A stretch of DNA of 64,000 nucleotides, taken from positions 8,122,001-8,186,000 of the forward strand of contig JAKZAN010000004.1 of NCBI GenBank assembly GCA_023053545.1, in the 5' to 3' direction. Below are positions 50,056 to 63,412 of this stretch, in pieces. Made by a program: the position numbers and the translations under genes. Under the pieces are notes generated by a model, which saw only the letters and a list, made by a program, of their open reading frames with translations, was not told the origin of the DNA and did not search any database. Numbering within the stretch: position 1 is the first letter of the stretch; every line of letters starts with the position of its first letter. Source of the DNA: Lepidurus packardi (Eukaryota > Arthropoda > Branchiopoda > Notostraca > Triopsidae).

Positions 50056-51530
50056 TTGTAATGTTTTCTAGCTCATTTGACTATTAACTTCGATCTAAAC
50101 TGCTATAGTTAGGGGGGCGGCAATACAAAGCGAGGGAATTCCCTATTCAACCTATTAGCTATATACAATACAAGAGGGCGGGTTAAAGCCCGGGTTAAAA
50201 AAGCCCCTGCCCCTGTGGAAAGGAAGAATGAAAGAGGAAAAAAGAAGAGCTAAAGGCTTGGCCCCCGCTATTTTTTAGCGAAGGCGGGTTGCTTTGGGAG
50301 GAGTCTAAGCCAATTGAAGAAACAAGGGCTTGATGGAGGAGCGTCGCCTGCTTTGCATAGAAATGTGCTGCTTTGTTGCCGTATAGGAGTCAGCGAGCGA
50401 GGGCTCGGATCTATTTTTTTTTAAATCCCGTAGCGAAACGAAAAGTATAGAAAGGCGAAACAAGAAATAGAGGGCGGTGCCCCAGGATGAGGATCTTTGT
50501 GACCGAGGAAATAAGGCTCCAAAACTAAACCCCTTTTTCGCTTCCCATTTTTTCCCTTCTTTTCCTGGGCATGCCCCCGGATGCTCATCTCCGTAGCATA
50601 AATTTTTATCCACTTTTTTTTTTTATCCGTGTACGTACCTTTCTAACCCTTGAAACGTCAATAACTTTTAAATCGAGGTGTTTTAGCTCTATTATTATTA
50701 TTTTTTTATTATTTTCGTCTCGCAAGCAAGTCTGATTGCCATTTTTTGTAATACATAAAAGAATCAAAAATAAAATCTTTTTTATTGCACTAAGCTCCGC
50801 CCTCGCAGTTTTGATAATAGAGCGTCCCAGCCTCCCTCAAGGAAAAAAATAAATAAAAACAAAAGACGGCGTAGCGGGATGAGAAGTTAAGGTCTGCAAA
50901 AAGGAAGGGGGAAACCGAACGGGAGGGAGTCAGAGCGAGCTCATCTGCATACCAATGCCATGCAGCAGCAGCATCCTTTTCAGGTCCCACCGACTCGCTA
51001 GCTCTCAACATCGTCGCATCTCCGCAAGAACCTTGCTGCGATCAATACCTCCAAGCCCCCTCCTTTTTCCTCTGCACGCCATGGCTATCGCCTCTTCCCA
51101 ACCGAACAACACCACTTTGGGCATAACTCACCCCGGCCTTCTCGAAAAAGACAATAACAGAACTTGCAAAATTTTACACCAATATTATTTTTAACCTTTA
51201 CAGCTATGGCACAATCGCGCCAAGAAAACCCGCCCAAGTCTGGGCATTTCCGCCAAACGTTACGCGCCCTTGAGCTCATCGAGGGATTTTTTTTTAAATC
51301 AAGGAATTCGTAGTTTTCCAAGAATACTGTACTTTTTTTTTTTTACAGGAAACCAGTCTTGCTTTGTGTCCGTGGATCTTAGAAGTTCTCGTACTAAAGC
51401 TGTTTTATCTAATAGACAGAAATACAAGACAACGCCATATTTTTTAACCCATTTGGGAAAATAAATCCAACAATCCAGATTAAAACACTGGCCAGAATCT
51501 ATTCCTCACGTCAAGCCTTCATTCACTCAC

Positions 51531-51740
51531 TCACTCTTGTAAAAGTCTCTGACTTATCTTCCTCATCGGGCTTTTGTTTGCTCGCATAACTAGTTCGCGG
51601 ACTTGAAAACCCCTTTTCCTTGAATCCTGTCCGGGGAAAGGAGGCGGGGCCTTGTCCGGTACACAATTTCCGTTGCCCCAACCCGCACGGAAGAGAAGAA
51701 TAAAAATGAACACAAATGTGAGATTTTCAGCCAAGGTCAT
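51531..51740 (-). CDS. Candidate small secreted peptide, 69 aa
   Basis: I do not recognise this peptide. A minus-strand ATG frame encodes a hydrophobic core near residues 7-17 (LTFVFIFILLF), followed by a possible signal-peptidase region (RAGWGNGNC). A proline-rich stretch (DKAPPPFPGQ) and a basic RKRG site like those cut in peptide precursors come next. The frame stays open upstream to about 51893, with another ATG adding residues MHPDKKNG and on, which would bury the signal sequence. No homology, promoter or poly(A) signal supports it, and at this length chance is likely. Confidence 0.18.
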   Translation of the reverse strand: MTLAENLTFVFIFILLFRAGWGNGNCVPDKAPPPFPGQDSRKRGFQVRELVMRANKSPMRKISQRLLQE

Positions 51741-54700
51741 TATTCTGAACTTGGGTGCCAACAATGAATCTAATGGAACGTTTTCCGGGTTGATAAGACC
51801 GTTTTTCTTGTCAGGGTGCATATAAACAGCCCAAACGAGCTCACATATAGTACGAAAGGCGAAAAATCGAAAGATTCTTCGCCAAGATCGCAAAAAGCAG
51901 GAACATTGGCAAACCAGATATTCACGTTTGGGAAAGGGAAATCTTGTTTTCTTGGCTAGATTACAATTTTACGGGGTTTGCTTTCGGTCTTAGTGGTTAG
52001 GTTACCCGCCCTATCGAGCTAATTTACTGTATTCTCATAAATTCTCCCGAGTTCTATCAGACTGACAGGTACAATAGACTAAGTACACAAAGTGAATGCT
52101 CGGTTTATTCTAGGAATAATGAGCTTAATTGGAGCGACGAGGCATTTATTTCCGACTCCATTACTCTCCACGCGTTAATCTCTCATCTAAACGCAATGAA
52201 TAACAACAGGAAGTTAATAAAAAACAATAAGAACGAAGTTAAAAGCTAACACGTGGTTCCCCTCACTGAGTGTACCACGCGGAATGCAATCCTAGTCCAC
52301 AGGTGCTATTTACCCCTCCCTTACCCTCCTCCTGCTTGTATCTGCACAAATGGACGATGTATTGTCCCGCATACACGTTGGGGAAAAACAGGGGGTGTAG
52401 GTATAGGAGAAAAGGGAGAGTGGGTTAGGTTAAAGTCAAAATGCTCCTTAATTGTACGTATGGAGTGTGTACACAGTCAGGCAGTATCTAAAGCCGCATG
52501 AAGAAGTCCTTCTAACTCTTTGAGCAGCTCCACGGAAGCTTGTTTGGATGCCACGCCCTTCTCCGCACTCTCTCTTGTCACTCAAAACTTTTGATGAGAT
52601 TGTGGGGAGGGGTGTTGGTGGTTCGAGGGGGTTATGGAGGGTTAAATCAACTTTTGGAGGAGATGAAGATGACCCCCCTTGGATGTCTCCTCTCGCATAT
52701 GAAGTGCAGAAGCAAAAAGCCTCAGTCTAAACCACCCTGTACAAACCCTAACCCTCTTACCCCCTTTTTTAAGCCCTCATACCTTACAACAGTATTCATT
52801 TGGAAGCCTTCCGGGCGCTCTTTCACCCAACTCTCGCTTTTCATCCCATTGGAAGAACATCGAACTTGGGATTTGAGGAGTTCTATAGCCAAACGGATCT
52901 CAATTCAGCACCACTGCGTAAGTTCCCCCCTTTTCCACCTCCTTCCCGCGTCCGTCACGCAATAGCTCTGCAATACTACCCCTTATCCGGTTCAAATGTA
53001 AGAGACGAGATCTTTTATGTGGCGCAGGACCCTGATAAGGAAACCGTAGCACGAAAACGGGTGTGCAAAATAGGAAACATGACCAAAAAATAACAAAATA
53101 AATACTTTCCAAGGCCAAAGGTAAAAGTTTTCTTTTCTTTCGTTTAAAAAGTAGGTCTCCTGTTATGTTGTCAGCTGAGGTTTTTTGGAGGAGCGACAAT
53201 TTCTGAGTGACAATTGAGAACCTGAATATACGGGCGCTATAGCTGGATTTGAGTTCTTTCTCTCCCCCCCACCCCCCCTTAGCTACTTTTATTTCATTTC
53301 TTTTCCCCTCCTATTGGGTTTCGGTCGCTTAGAAAATTTAAAAATTCACCTTTGGGTAAAAAAACGAAATCTGTCAGTCAAAAAGGAAAAAAGAAATTCT
53401 ACCATGACAAACTAGACGTTTTGTAGCGAGAAATTTTCATTTTCTATGGTTTCAGCACAGACGCTGTGCGTTATGACTCGCTTTCTAATGTTCTAATCGT
53501 GTCGCTGAGGAATAAATCCGTCCCGTTCCCCCAAAAACTTTACAGATCACGCAAAATGGAGAAATTAGCGAATTGCGTCAGAGAATCTCGGTCATCGGTT
53601 AGTGATTCCCAATAATTTCAGTCATTAAGAAGAACAATGAGTAAATAAAAAGGTAAAGTTGTAACCCTAAGAAGGAAAGAAATAAATAAACTAAATCCGG
53701 TTAAATTCTAGTTCAGAACTAAGGTTTTTCCAAAACAATTAAAAAGAACGACTAGACTCTGCTTGATTTTTTGAGAAGAAAATGTTTCCATGTGCTATGC
53801 GTGAGCTATACGGTTTCCATTGCAAAAGGTCCGGTCTTGTCTCTCAACGGCTAATGAGGATCTCCATCATCAAAAGGCCAGCCAATTAGAGACCCCTCGG
53901 CAGCACAAAGGTAGGCTTGGACCTGCATGGCAATCAGCAAGACACACACACATACACACACACGCAACAGCTTTGGAGAGAAGCTTGAGCAAATGTTACG
54001 GCCCGCGCGCTTGGCTTTTACTACTCAACTGTTTTCCTATTATGCATTAATGGCGAAGCATGAAATCCAAAGAGAACATACACAAACACATACATGCACA
54101 CTCGGAGACAAGCAGGAAAAATTGTGGCGCTTTTTCCCAAAGCGAAAAACCTCTTGGCTTTGGCTTAAGGTCCCCGTAACGCTCATTAAAGGCAAAAAGG
54201 GAAACCACACCTGTGTTATTTACCATCTCTGGTTAAGATCTGTTTTAACGTAACCGAAAACCTAAGGGTCGTTCATTAAAACTATGCTGACACTAACTTT
54301 TCCTGGACCAGAAAGTTACCTTGTGCATTCTAATTCATCCCATATTTATTCGACTCGAGACTTCCAGCTTGCTTTCCAGTTTCAACATCATTGCATCCGC
54401 AAGGACCCCCAAAAATAAGAACAATAATAATCATAGTAAAAAAAGAAGACTCGAAATACATCTTTCACACAACTTCGTAAGTTCGTAAGTCCCGCGGAGG
54501 GTCAAATTTCGCATTCGATAAACTCTAGCCATAAACCAGGGTCACTAGATGTGTATATATCTATATATTTCCCCGCGAATCTTTGTAAGTGGCGTTAGAC
54601 TTTGGACGTTCGAAGCCGCAGCAGCAAGTCTTCCGCGAGGCAGAAAGAAATATCTCATATGGGGCGCAGCTGATTTGATTAAAAAGCCATAATGGTACCC

Positions 54701-56105
54701 GGGTAGGAACTTGTGCTGACCGCCATAGCCATCTTTCACGTATTTACCGCGTTCCATCTCTGCAAAGGTCCCTTTTCCCTATGAAAATAAGGTTAAATAA
54801 CCTCCTTTTCCCCCTCCCCCACCCCGCCTGTCGTGTATATAACCCACGCGAGACTGGACAATAAATAATTCTAGGTTTCCTTTTTGACTCCATATAATAT
54901 AAACGTAAGGGAAAATCTTTTACTCTCTCTCTCTATAGCGACGCACCATGGACGCTAATAAACATGACTAAATTACATCCTGCATGGACATTAATTGTCT
55001 TTATTTTTTTCCTTTTATTGTAATCTTTTTCGCTCTCCCCCTGACAAGCCGGACGCTTAAACCGAGATGTATCTCAATCCAGAAAAAATATATATATTGT
55101 AATACGATGAAGGGAGGAGAAAGGATTATTACCGTGACTTTTTTTCTTCTTATTACCACTTCCGGTTCCGTGGGAGGGAGGGTGGGGTGGGAAGGCGAGA
55201 AAAGGAGAGAGAGTGAGAGGAAAGAGTATAGAGACTTTCCACGCATGACGTCAGGTGTGACCAGTGCAATGTCGAATACTGTTTTGAAACATCACACAGT
55301 TTAAAACGGGCACTCGGCACGAAACAAAACGCTACTCCCGGAAACTGTGGCAGAGAACATTTAACACCCTCAAGCATACTACGGGTGTGCAACTCACCAG
55401 AACCAACGCGGTTCTATGCTGGGTGTGTAATCCAAGCTTGGTGCATATATAATAAACCTTGAGTGGCACGGTAGTTTAGTTAGTACGGTGCTTAAGCGGT
55501 AAAAACCGTGTTGACACACGCTTTTGGCTTGGGTTGGGGGAAAAAACGGGCGTTTGACTTTTTGACCCACCTTGTTTCTCCTCCCACCCCCTCCCCTCCT
55601 TTTTTTTTCGCTCACCCTCTCTGATTGCTCCATGTCAAGAACTCGGAAAGGAAAATTTTGACATCCGATATGGAAAATTGCTGGCATCCCCCTTTTCAAC
55701 TTTTAAGAACTGTGAGAAAGTAGACTGAAGGGAACAGGTGTAAGCTGCATAATACATACGGAACATTATTCCTTTTTTAAACAAAACATTTCTAATTTTT
55801 TGGGGAGATTTTTGGGGAGCTTCGAGGATACGTGCTATCTGATCAATTTGAGGTTGTCGGTCAGGTTTTCTCCACACACGAATATGAACGCCTTTTTGTT
55901 GAAGACTGAGGGTGACTTTTGGTTTCAAAGAAAAGGAAGATGATGAAAAAAAGACGCCAAGTTGCTAAGTCCTATGCAGTGGAGATGAAGGGAAGAAGGG
56001 GAAAAAAGAAAAGGGAAATTGGATTGTACGACACGATATGCAAATGACTCTTCTCACTTGTCTTTTATGAAGAAGTAGCGAAGGCAAAGAAAAAAGCAGC
56101 ACAAG

Positions 56106-56169
56106 TATAAAAGACGCTTTTCTACGTCAAGTCTTCACCAAGGTGGCTCCCTCGCTGCTGTTATAAAAG
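56106..56169 (+). promoter_or_regulatory. Two TATA-like boxes
   Basis: GTATAAAAGACG (TATAAAAG at 56106-56113) and TTATAAAAGAGG (TATAAAAG at 56162-56169) lie 56 bp apart, and both match strong TATA boxes. The first ATG downstream gives a frame of only four codons. If they are used, the transcript would be non-coding or spliced. This is only a motif match. Confidence 0.2.
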
Positions 56170-59100
56170 AGGCACGCGACCGTCGTGGTCGTGAAACCAC
56201 ATCGTACCGCTGAATATTCATGAGAACACCGTGAAAACTCATTCATCTGTTCGTTTCCTCGAGGAGCGGATACCAAACTCGCCAAAAGGAGCCCCCCCAG
56301 AAAAAACGGCCCTAGGAAAAGTATCTTCAGAAATCTATATAAAAAAGAAGCTTTAATTGAATTGATACCGGAGGAGAACAGCGGAATATTAAACTACCCC
56401 AAGAGAAAATGTTCGATTTTGGGGGGTTCGAATCTTGCCACTGATGCTTTTACGCTGTATTTCTGTGCCCTCTCTCTTTTGCAGTTCTCCCAAGTTTACA
56501 AGGTCCAGGCCCAGGCATCATTAGAGGTTAACCTCCCGCTGTTACGGATCTCAGACTGCGGGGGTTAAAAGTTGACTGGTCATTGCACACCACTGATCGC
56601 CAATGGCCCAGATCACGATCTAAAAGGGATTTGGTTCAGCCTCTTCGCTGCTGACCAGCGTGAAATCTCTTTGGACCTTTGGGCTTAAATAAACGCAAGT
56701 TATCGGTCCATCAGCCTTTAAGCTTTAACCCACAAACCAAATCAAACACAATATAGGGGGCGAAAAAAGAAAAAAGACTATCTTAATTATAAATAATGCA
56801 TCTAGAAAAGACTAGTCCATAAACAACAATAGAAAAAAGACAGCGTTAATCTATACATAATTAAAGCTAAGTAAATTTGAAATCATAAATAAGAATAAAA
56901 CATCAGTAACAAAACAATAATACCATTAGTCCATCATTAATCAAAGAATAAAAAGAAATAAGTAATAAATAAAACGACAATATTTAAGGCAGAATGCTAT
57001 GGATTATTGTTAAGAATTCGGTAATAATACAGCATAAGTCCCCATAAAAATCTGTTAAAATTCTAAAAAAATTGCGGTAAGAACAAGAAAACTCTGATTG
57101 CGGGGAATTGCAGTTTACCAGCATATCTGAAAGCTGTCAAAAAGGAGGAGGGGGGACACAAGAATGTCAGTTTTTTTTCTCCCATTGCCCTACATCATCC
57201 TCTCAAAACCAGTTTGGTTGTTTTCTGTACGACCATTGTAAATTCTTCTCAGATGCCTTGGCTGTGCGGGTCACGCAAGCTCAGGTAAAACTTAAAACTT
57301 AGTAATCTAACATAGTACACCATAGGCCAAGGAATAGGGAGCGAAAAAAAAGAAGCAAAAAGGGGTTAGTTAAAAAGAAAAAATGCAATAAGAAAACGCT
57401 CGTCGTCGTTCAAATTTATACTGATACATGTTTCAGCGTCTATGTTACAGCGTTTGTTATCTCTCGTTGGTCTAGTCTACCCTTTTTGGCACGGTTGTTA
57501 CCACACGTCTTGGAAGTCAAGGAATCCGAATACAGTACCTTGGTAACCTTTTTTTTAAAAAAAAAGACTAAGACCAGCTTCCCCAACGCTTTTGTGGCTT
57601 TTTGGCTCGCGTTATGATATGGTGCATGATGCTGCACACGCACACACATTATACGTACACCTTTCTTCCACCTGAAGACAGGTGCCAAGGCACCGAAAAC
57701 CTCAAACCACCAGCACAACCATGCGGCCATAACAACAAGACAAATCCCAGATGGTTCAACTGTGAAGTTTAAAGGGCAATACCCGCCAAAAAAGCAACCT
57801 CGTCCTGTAAAATAGAGCTAATATTCTAACTTTTAATGAGGTTTATCTTCCCCATCACTCGCAACCTACTAATTACGCTGGCAAATAACGAATTTCACCA
57901 AAAAATAAGACAAGTGGCTTTCTAACGTCACCAACGTGTCAATTCGCGGTATCCGAGTGTTTTATTTTCAGTTTTACGTTCCGACGCATGGGAAGTAAAC
58001 AGTTCCCTTGGTAACAAGCGCCGTAACGCCACGACCGACAGATTGCGCGCGCGAATAAACAATAAGTTAATTAAAATTCATCCTTTTTAGAATAATGTAG
58101 ACTATTAGAATCCCTCAAAAGCTCTAGTAGTGATTTCTGGTGGCTATTGGCCTTTAAGGAAGTTATGCATGAGTTGTATAAACAATATTGTGTGAGCCCC
58201 ACCAGTAACCAGCAATCGTAACCCAACCCCTAGCTCTACTTACTGGGACTTTCCTGTGCTCTTTTGGTCTGGCTCGGAGTTCAGTGTCCCAAAACTTATA
58301 CTCGGGCATTTCCCATGGCCCTCCCAAACTCCCCGAGTAATCTTTCAGATCTGAGACAAGCAACTGACCTCTAACGACCCAACTTCCTACGTTATACAGC
58401 GGAATATCACGTTCAAGCTGTTTCTAGCTGGAACTTGGTCTGTATCTGTCGAGCGTGTATGCAACCGTAACCTAACTGCACACTAGGATTGCAACTTTCC
58501 AAGCTCAAAACTTGGGAAGACGCATATAAAAGAGGGAGAAATTACGACATGATAGGCCACATATCCACACATATGGCGGAGAATGCGTGGTTTGAAAAAA
58601 GGATACGCCAAATAGCAAAAGAGGCGAAAAATAAAATGCTAAATAAAAACGAAACTGAATAGGAAATAACTACCAACGCCCCGCAGTGCCATCGTCACGG
58701 CCATCGCCTGTCGTATTTACGACGCACAGGTAAAAACAGTTTGCTGAAACGAAAGAGTGAAACTGTCTACATCGCATCTCGGGGAATCCCGAATTCCTGG
58801 CAGTACTTCGCATCTGCCAAGCTCAACTCATCAAACTCGCTAGACTTTTTCGAGGAATTTTATCTTCCCCCAAACTCCGATATACTAGATCATAAACGAA
58901 AGCTAACGTCCTTCCAACTTTAAAATGAAAATAACTTTCAAGTGTATATGTGAAGAAATACCGGTGCGCTATTCTCTCCTCTTTCCTATTTCTCACCCAC
59001 AATGGTTCTTCGTTTTTTGGTCGCTAGCTCCAGAATAAGAAAAAAAGAGACGGAAAAATCAGTCGCCGTTCGTGGCGTTCATGTCATCCAGACGGGTTTA

Positions 59101-59870
59101 AATGGCCCTAGCTCTATCTACACCTTTGTCACCTAGCATATTTATAGCTGGCCCCATCACGCCAGCAGTCTCGATAAAATGGGGTAGGGGACATAACGAA
59201 CAAACAAAAAAAATCATAAAAAATGTGGACATAGAAAATGAAAACAAAAATAAACAAAAGTAGAGGAATGCTTCTCTTACCTTGAATGGACGCTCTATAC
59301 TCTACATACCCCCATCATCAGCATCAGTTTTGAGACGCAGCGACGAAAACGTATTGCCGCACATATGCAATACACCCAAGGTTTCAGGTATGGGAAAAAA
59401 CTCGTAACCCCTTTTCTTTTCCCCCCTTTTGCCACCATGTATCCACACATGGAAGTTAGAAGAGCGACAAGCGGAAAAAGCACCAACAGAAGGGGCTATA
59501 TACACTGAAACGTCGCTTGTTTGGAGACACCAATGTCGCCGAAGATTTTTCCCACGGTGGAGTCTCCCCTACAATGAAACTTCCTTCGTCTTTCCATTGC
59601 AGCATACGGCAATACTTCACCTGGAAGAATATCAAAAAGAAAGAATAATATTACCTTCATTACGTTTCATTTTACAACCAGGACCAAGTTTTGCGAGAAT
59701 TTTAGGACCTGTAATGATTTGGGAAGTTTTCTGCTTAAGCTTGAATAGAAACTGGCTTCTACATGTTAGCTATGCATGAGCATTTAGCATGTTAGCATAA
59801 TGGAAAGAGCTATGCACGGCTACTTAGAATGGTAATATTCGGAGTATCTTTGTGAGAAAATTGCTAAATA

Positions 59871-60671
59871 CAATAAATGCCGCTTATTGTTATCACTGCA
59901 TGGTTATTAGAATCAGCCGTTTTTTAAGAATCAAATTTTAAAGGACCGATTCAAAATGCTAAGATTCATAGCATTTTAATCGGTTATTAGAATCACAACT
60001 CGGATATTAGAATCACTTTCAAAAAAAGCTTCACAGTACAGTAACGAAACAGTGACTGTTACATGCACTTTTGACATATTGACCAATGACTTTGCTTTTA
60101 CGTCGTTTTGACTAATCCTGTCATTTCCGGCCTACTACTACGTTTATGGGGAAATCCCTTCTGAACTCCTCGGTCAATTAAATGAGCCAGGTTATTCAAC
60201 TGAATTACCAGTTCCTTTAATTCCCTAGGAGAATTAGAAGAGATATCGTATTGAGAACCATGCGTAAGCGTAAGAGTCTTCAAAGGCGCAGTGTTAGTCG
60301 TGTTTTAGACGTGTGGTTATATAAAAACGGCGACGAAAAAAAATAGTTGATTTGGATATAAATGGAAAGTTGTGGCTCATTGAAACTTAGGACAAGTCAA
60401 ATTTAAAAGATTTGCCACAAAGGGAAGCGGCCGTTAAATTAGGAATTCCTCAATCATCTCTATCAAACTTGTTGAAAAACCGTTGCGAAATAAACAATAG
60501 TGGGTCTAGTCATTCAAGAAAAGAAAAGGTGTGAGAAAGTGTCAGAAAGTAGACGATGCTTTGTTTCTTCGGTTTAAACAAGCCAGTAACCGATTTCCGG
60601 TTATTAGAATATCCGCTTAACGGAATCCATATTCACTTGACAAACGTGACCACAATAAGCGGCATTTACTG
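59871..60671 (+). mobile_element. Tigger/pogo transposon fossil with intact terminal repeats
   Basis: The left end CAATAAATGCCGCTTATTGT (59871-59890) and the reverse complement of the right end, CAGTAAATGCCGCTTATTGT, match at 19 of 20 bases. TA dinucleotides flank both sides (59869-59870, 60672-60673), as expected for pogo/Tigger target sites. Inside, at about 60395-60600 on the plus strand, lies a broken transposase DNA-binding region. It reads DLPQREAAVKLGIPQSSLS then NLLKNR (CENP-B/Psq-type helix-turn-helix) and, after a stop and frame change, KVDDALFLRFKQASNRFPV (CENP-B-type second domain). The catalytic domain is absent. GGTTATTAGAAT or a near match occurs four times (59902, 59982, 60002, 60599), perhaps transposase-binding subterminal repeats. 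Confidence 0.85.
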
Positions 60672-60673
60672 TA

Positions 60674-63381
60674 TTCGGATGCTCTTTGATAGAAAATAGC
60701 TAAATATTACGAGAAAAGTATTTGAAAGTAAGATGTTCTTTGGCCATTCACAGCGAATTAGTATAGCCAATAGTGGAGCCAATGACTTGGAAATGCATTG
60801 GCAATTACACACGAAATCTCGTTGTGAATTTTGCCAACTTTTTAGCAAGCTATAACCGCCTATACCGCAAGCTAAGGTAAGGTATTAAGGTGAGCCTTGA
60901 AGAGAAAGAACTTGGATGCCACATATGGCAGCGATGAACGAGTTGAGGTAGAATGGAAATGCGGTTTAAAACCTTAAATCCAGGTGAGACGTGATTTAAA
61001 GGGGTTGAAAAGGTGACAATACAATCTTTATTGTACGCCATACGGGAGGCTCCGGCTACACATGAAAAGACACTCTGATTCCGCTTTCTGCCGGGGCTTG
61101 GAAAAGCTCGGTCTTGGAGCCGAGCACGAACAGCGGCGCCCCTCTCCTCCTTTTACCTTTAACGGAGCTTTTCATTTTTTTTGTCAGGGACGGCCCAGCA
61201 TCTAATATATATACATACAAAAAAAAAGAAATAAAAAAATTGAGCTCCAATATAAAATCAGGCTTTGTCCGTTCTCAGTTCCCGAAGAACCTCTATTCGT
61301 CCATATACCTTTATCCCAAAAAACCTTGCCAAGGCTTTTCCTTGCACATTTTCTATAGTAGGTTTTCTTTTCCGTTCGCAACGTTTTTGGTCGTACTTCT
61401 GTAGCTCTATATAAGGCTGAGTAGATCGGATAAACACGAGACATTTTTTTTTTTAATTTTATTTTTTTCTTATTCTATTTCGTTTGAAAACCGACGAGCC
61501 TCGTATACAAGGTATACCTGTGTAGAGCTGCTAGTGCGGATCGGTGCGATGATACGATACCAGATTAGAAATTTAGGAATTTTTGTGTTACCTGAAACGG
61601 AAAAAACTGAAATAGCTCTACATTCCTCCTCGAGCCGAGTACAAGCAGTCGAAATACAGAAACGCATTAGGCCTAGATTAAAAAATGGGTCTTTTTGGGA
61701 CGGAAAAGAAATATTAACAAAAGGAAAATAATAAAAGGCACAACGATAGCTTTACGACAGGACGGCTCAAGCGAGCTAAAGTGTTCCAACTTTTAGAAAA
61801 CACGTGTATGTATAATAAAAACTTCATTTCCCCTATCACCAAGCTGATTCGGGGTTCAAAACCCTCCATTTTGAGGCTTTTTTAAAGAGGTTGGCTCGCG
61901 TTCTGGTCTCCAGAAAGTTTTTAACCCTCGCCCCAAATTGCGAGAGGGGATACGAAAAGTTGTGATCGTAGCCTGATAAGTTATTATGCAAGAATATTTT
62001 TTAAAAAAAGACGGGTTACCTTAAACCCCTCTCACAAATCTAGAAAAGAGAAAGGATCTCGTTCGTTTTGAAAAGTTTTAATTAATCCCTCAAGATTTCA
62101 GCTTGAAATTGGCTACGGGATGGAAAATATACCTTTTGTCATTTAGTACTGTTTTTTTTTTTAGTTTTGTGTCTTAAGATCTTTTGCTGCGTGTTTGCTG
62201 CCGCACTTTCGCGTGGGCCTGGCGCTCAATGCTCATTATTATAACGACTCCTCCTGGACTCATATACTCTAGTTTCCAGAGTCCCAAGTACGCTAGGGGA
62301 ATAACGAGAATCGTTACGGAAGAAAGAAGGTATACACGTATAGCATATATACCAATGAAAATGAGAGATATTTCTCTTCTCTCCTGTTGTCTCTACCACT
62401 TGTTCATTCCACTGTGACTTATCAGCCTCCCCGAAAGACCCCAACAAAAACCAAAAGCCAACCTAAAGAAAGAAAAATGTTAACTGAAATTATCAGCTAA
62501 ATTCATCGCCTACCATGCATCACGCTGAGTAACCTATTCATAACAGAAACGATAAAACCCCGCACAACAAAAAGAGGTACACAGAGATCTGTGCTTAGAC
62601 GCAGCTTTGGAAATTATGTTACATAAGCCAAAATAATTCCTGACGTGAAGATTGGGAGGAATTCAAGGATTCACCCACTCGACGTGCCCTTTTTGCTTCT
62701 CAACGCTTACCAAACATTGCCCAAATTCCACGGTAAGTTGCTCAAGTTGAGCTAACCAACGCCCTTTTTCTTTCCTATATGGCTTCCGAAGAACTTTGCA
62801 TATGGCTCCTTTACTTCAACCAGGTATGTACTAAAACTCATGTGTATTTAGTAAAAGGGGGCAAGTCCTAAAGAGCTTCTTATTGTTGTCTATTTCATGT
62901 ACAAAACGTCCCCCGTTTTCTTTTCTCTTTTCAAGTTAAAAAGATTTCGGGCTGTTAGCTCGCTACCAGTGGTCCGACCCGTCATGTTTCATACTTTAGT
63001 TACCACCTTTTTAAAACAAGCAATGTGAGATAAGGCAAATGAAGGCTCTGGCATGGTCACACACAACACACATGCTGCTCTAACAACAATACGTCCCTGA
63101 CCCCATCCCCACCCTTCTCTCTTCTGTCTCTCTGTTTCTATCTCGCTGTCACTCTTAGGATGTCTGTATACGACATCACGGGACCTTGAGAGGGACATAT
63201 CAGCCTATCGGTTATGGCTCAGCCGCACCACACCATACGTAAACGGTATGCATACCGCTCTCGCCGTTATGCCCACGTGAAGTCACCAACTTAGGTTTTC
63301 TTGCAAAGAAAATAAGAACTAAATCAATAATAAGCCTCGAATAGTGTTTCACCTCCACAAATAAGGGTAAAATAACCCATA
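60674..63381. other. Intergenic stretch with a lone MITE-like end
   Basis: At 60850-60888, TAACCGCCTATACCGC and AGCTAAGGTAAGGTA followed by TTAA resemble the right end of the 35.4-kb MITE. No matching left end was found, so it may be a solo fragment. No gene or RNA was recognised in the remainder. Confidence 0.35.
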
Positions 63382-63385
63382 TTAA

Positions 63386-63412
63386 GGCTCCCGCTTACCT
63401 TAGCTTATAATA
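63386..63412. mobile_element. Single end of the TTAA MITE family
   Basis: GGCTCCCGCTTACCTTAGC directly after TTAA (63382-63385) matches the left end of the 35.4-kb element (AGCTCCCGTACACCTTAGC). No inverted partner lies before the window ends, so the copy is truncated or continues outside. Confidence 0.45.

Larger units (their letters stand above)
50056..59870. other. Intergenic stretch with scattered weak signals
   Basis: It contains CA repeats near 53940, a CRE at 55246-55253, two TATAAAAG boxes near 56.1 kb and an A-rich low-complexity tract at 56740-57080. Open frames here are short or cross simple repeats. Apart from the small secreted-peptide candidate listed separately, none looks like protein. 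Confidence 0.4.
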
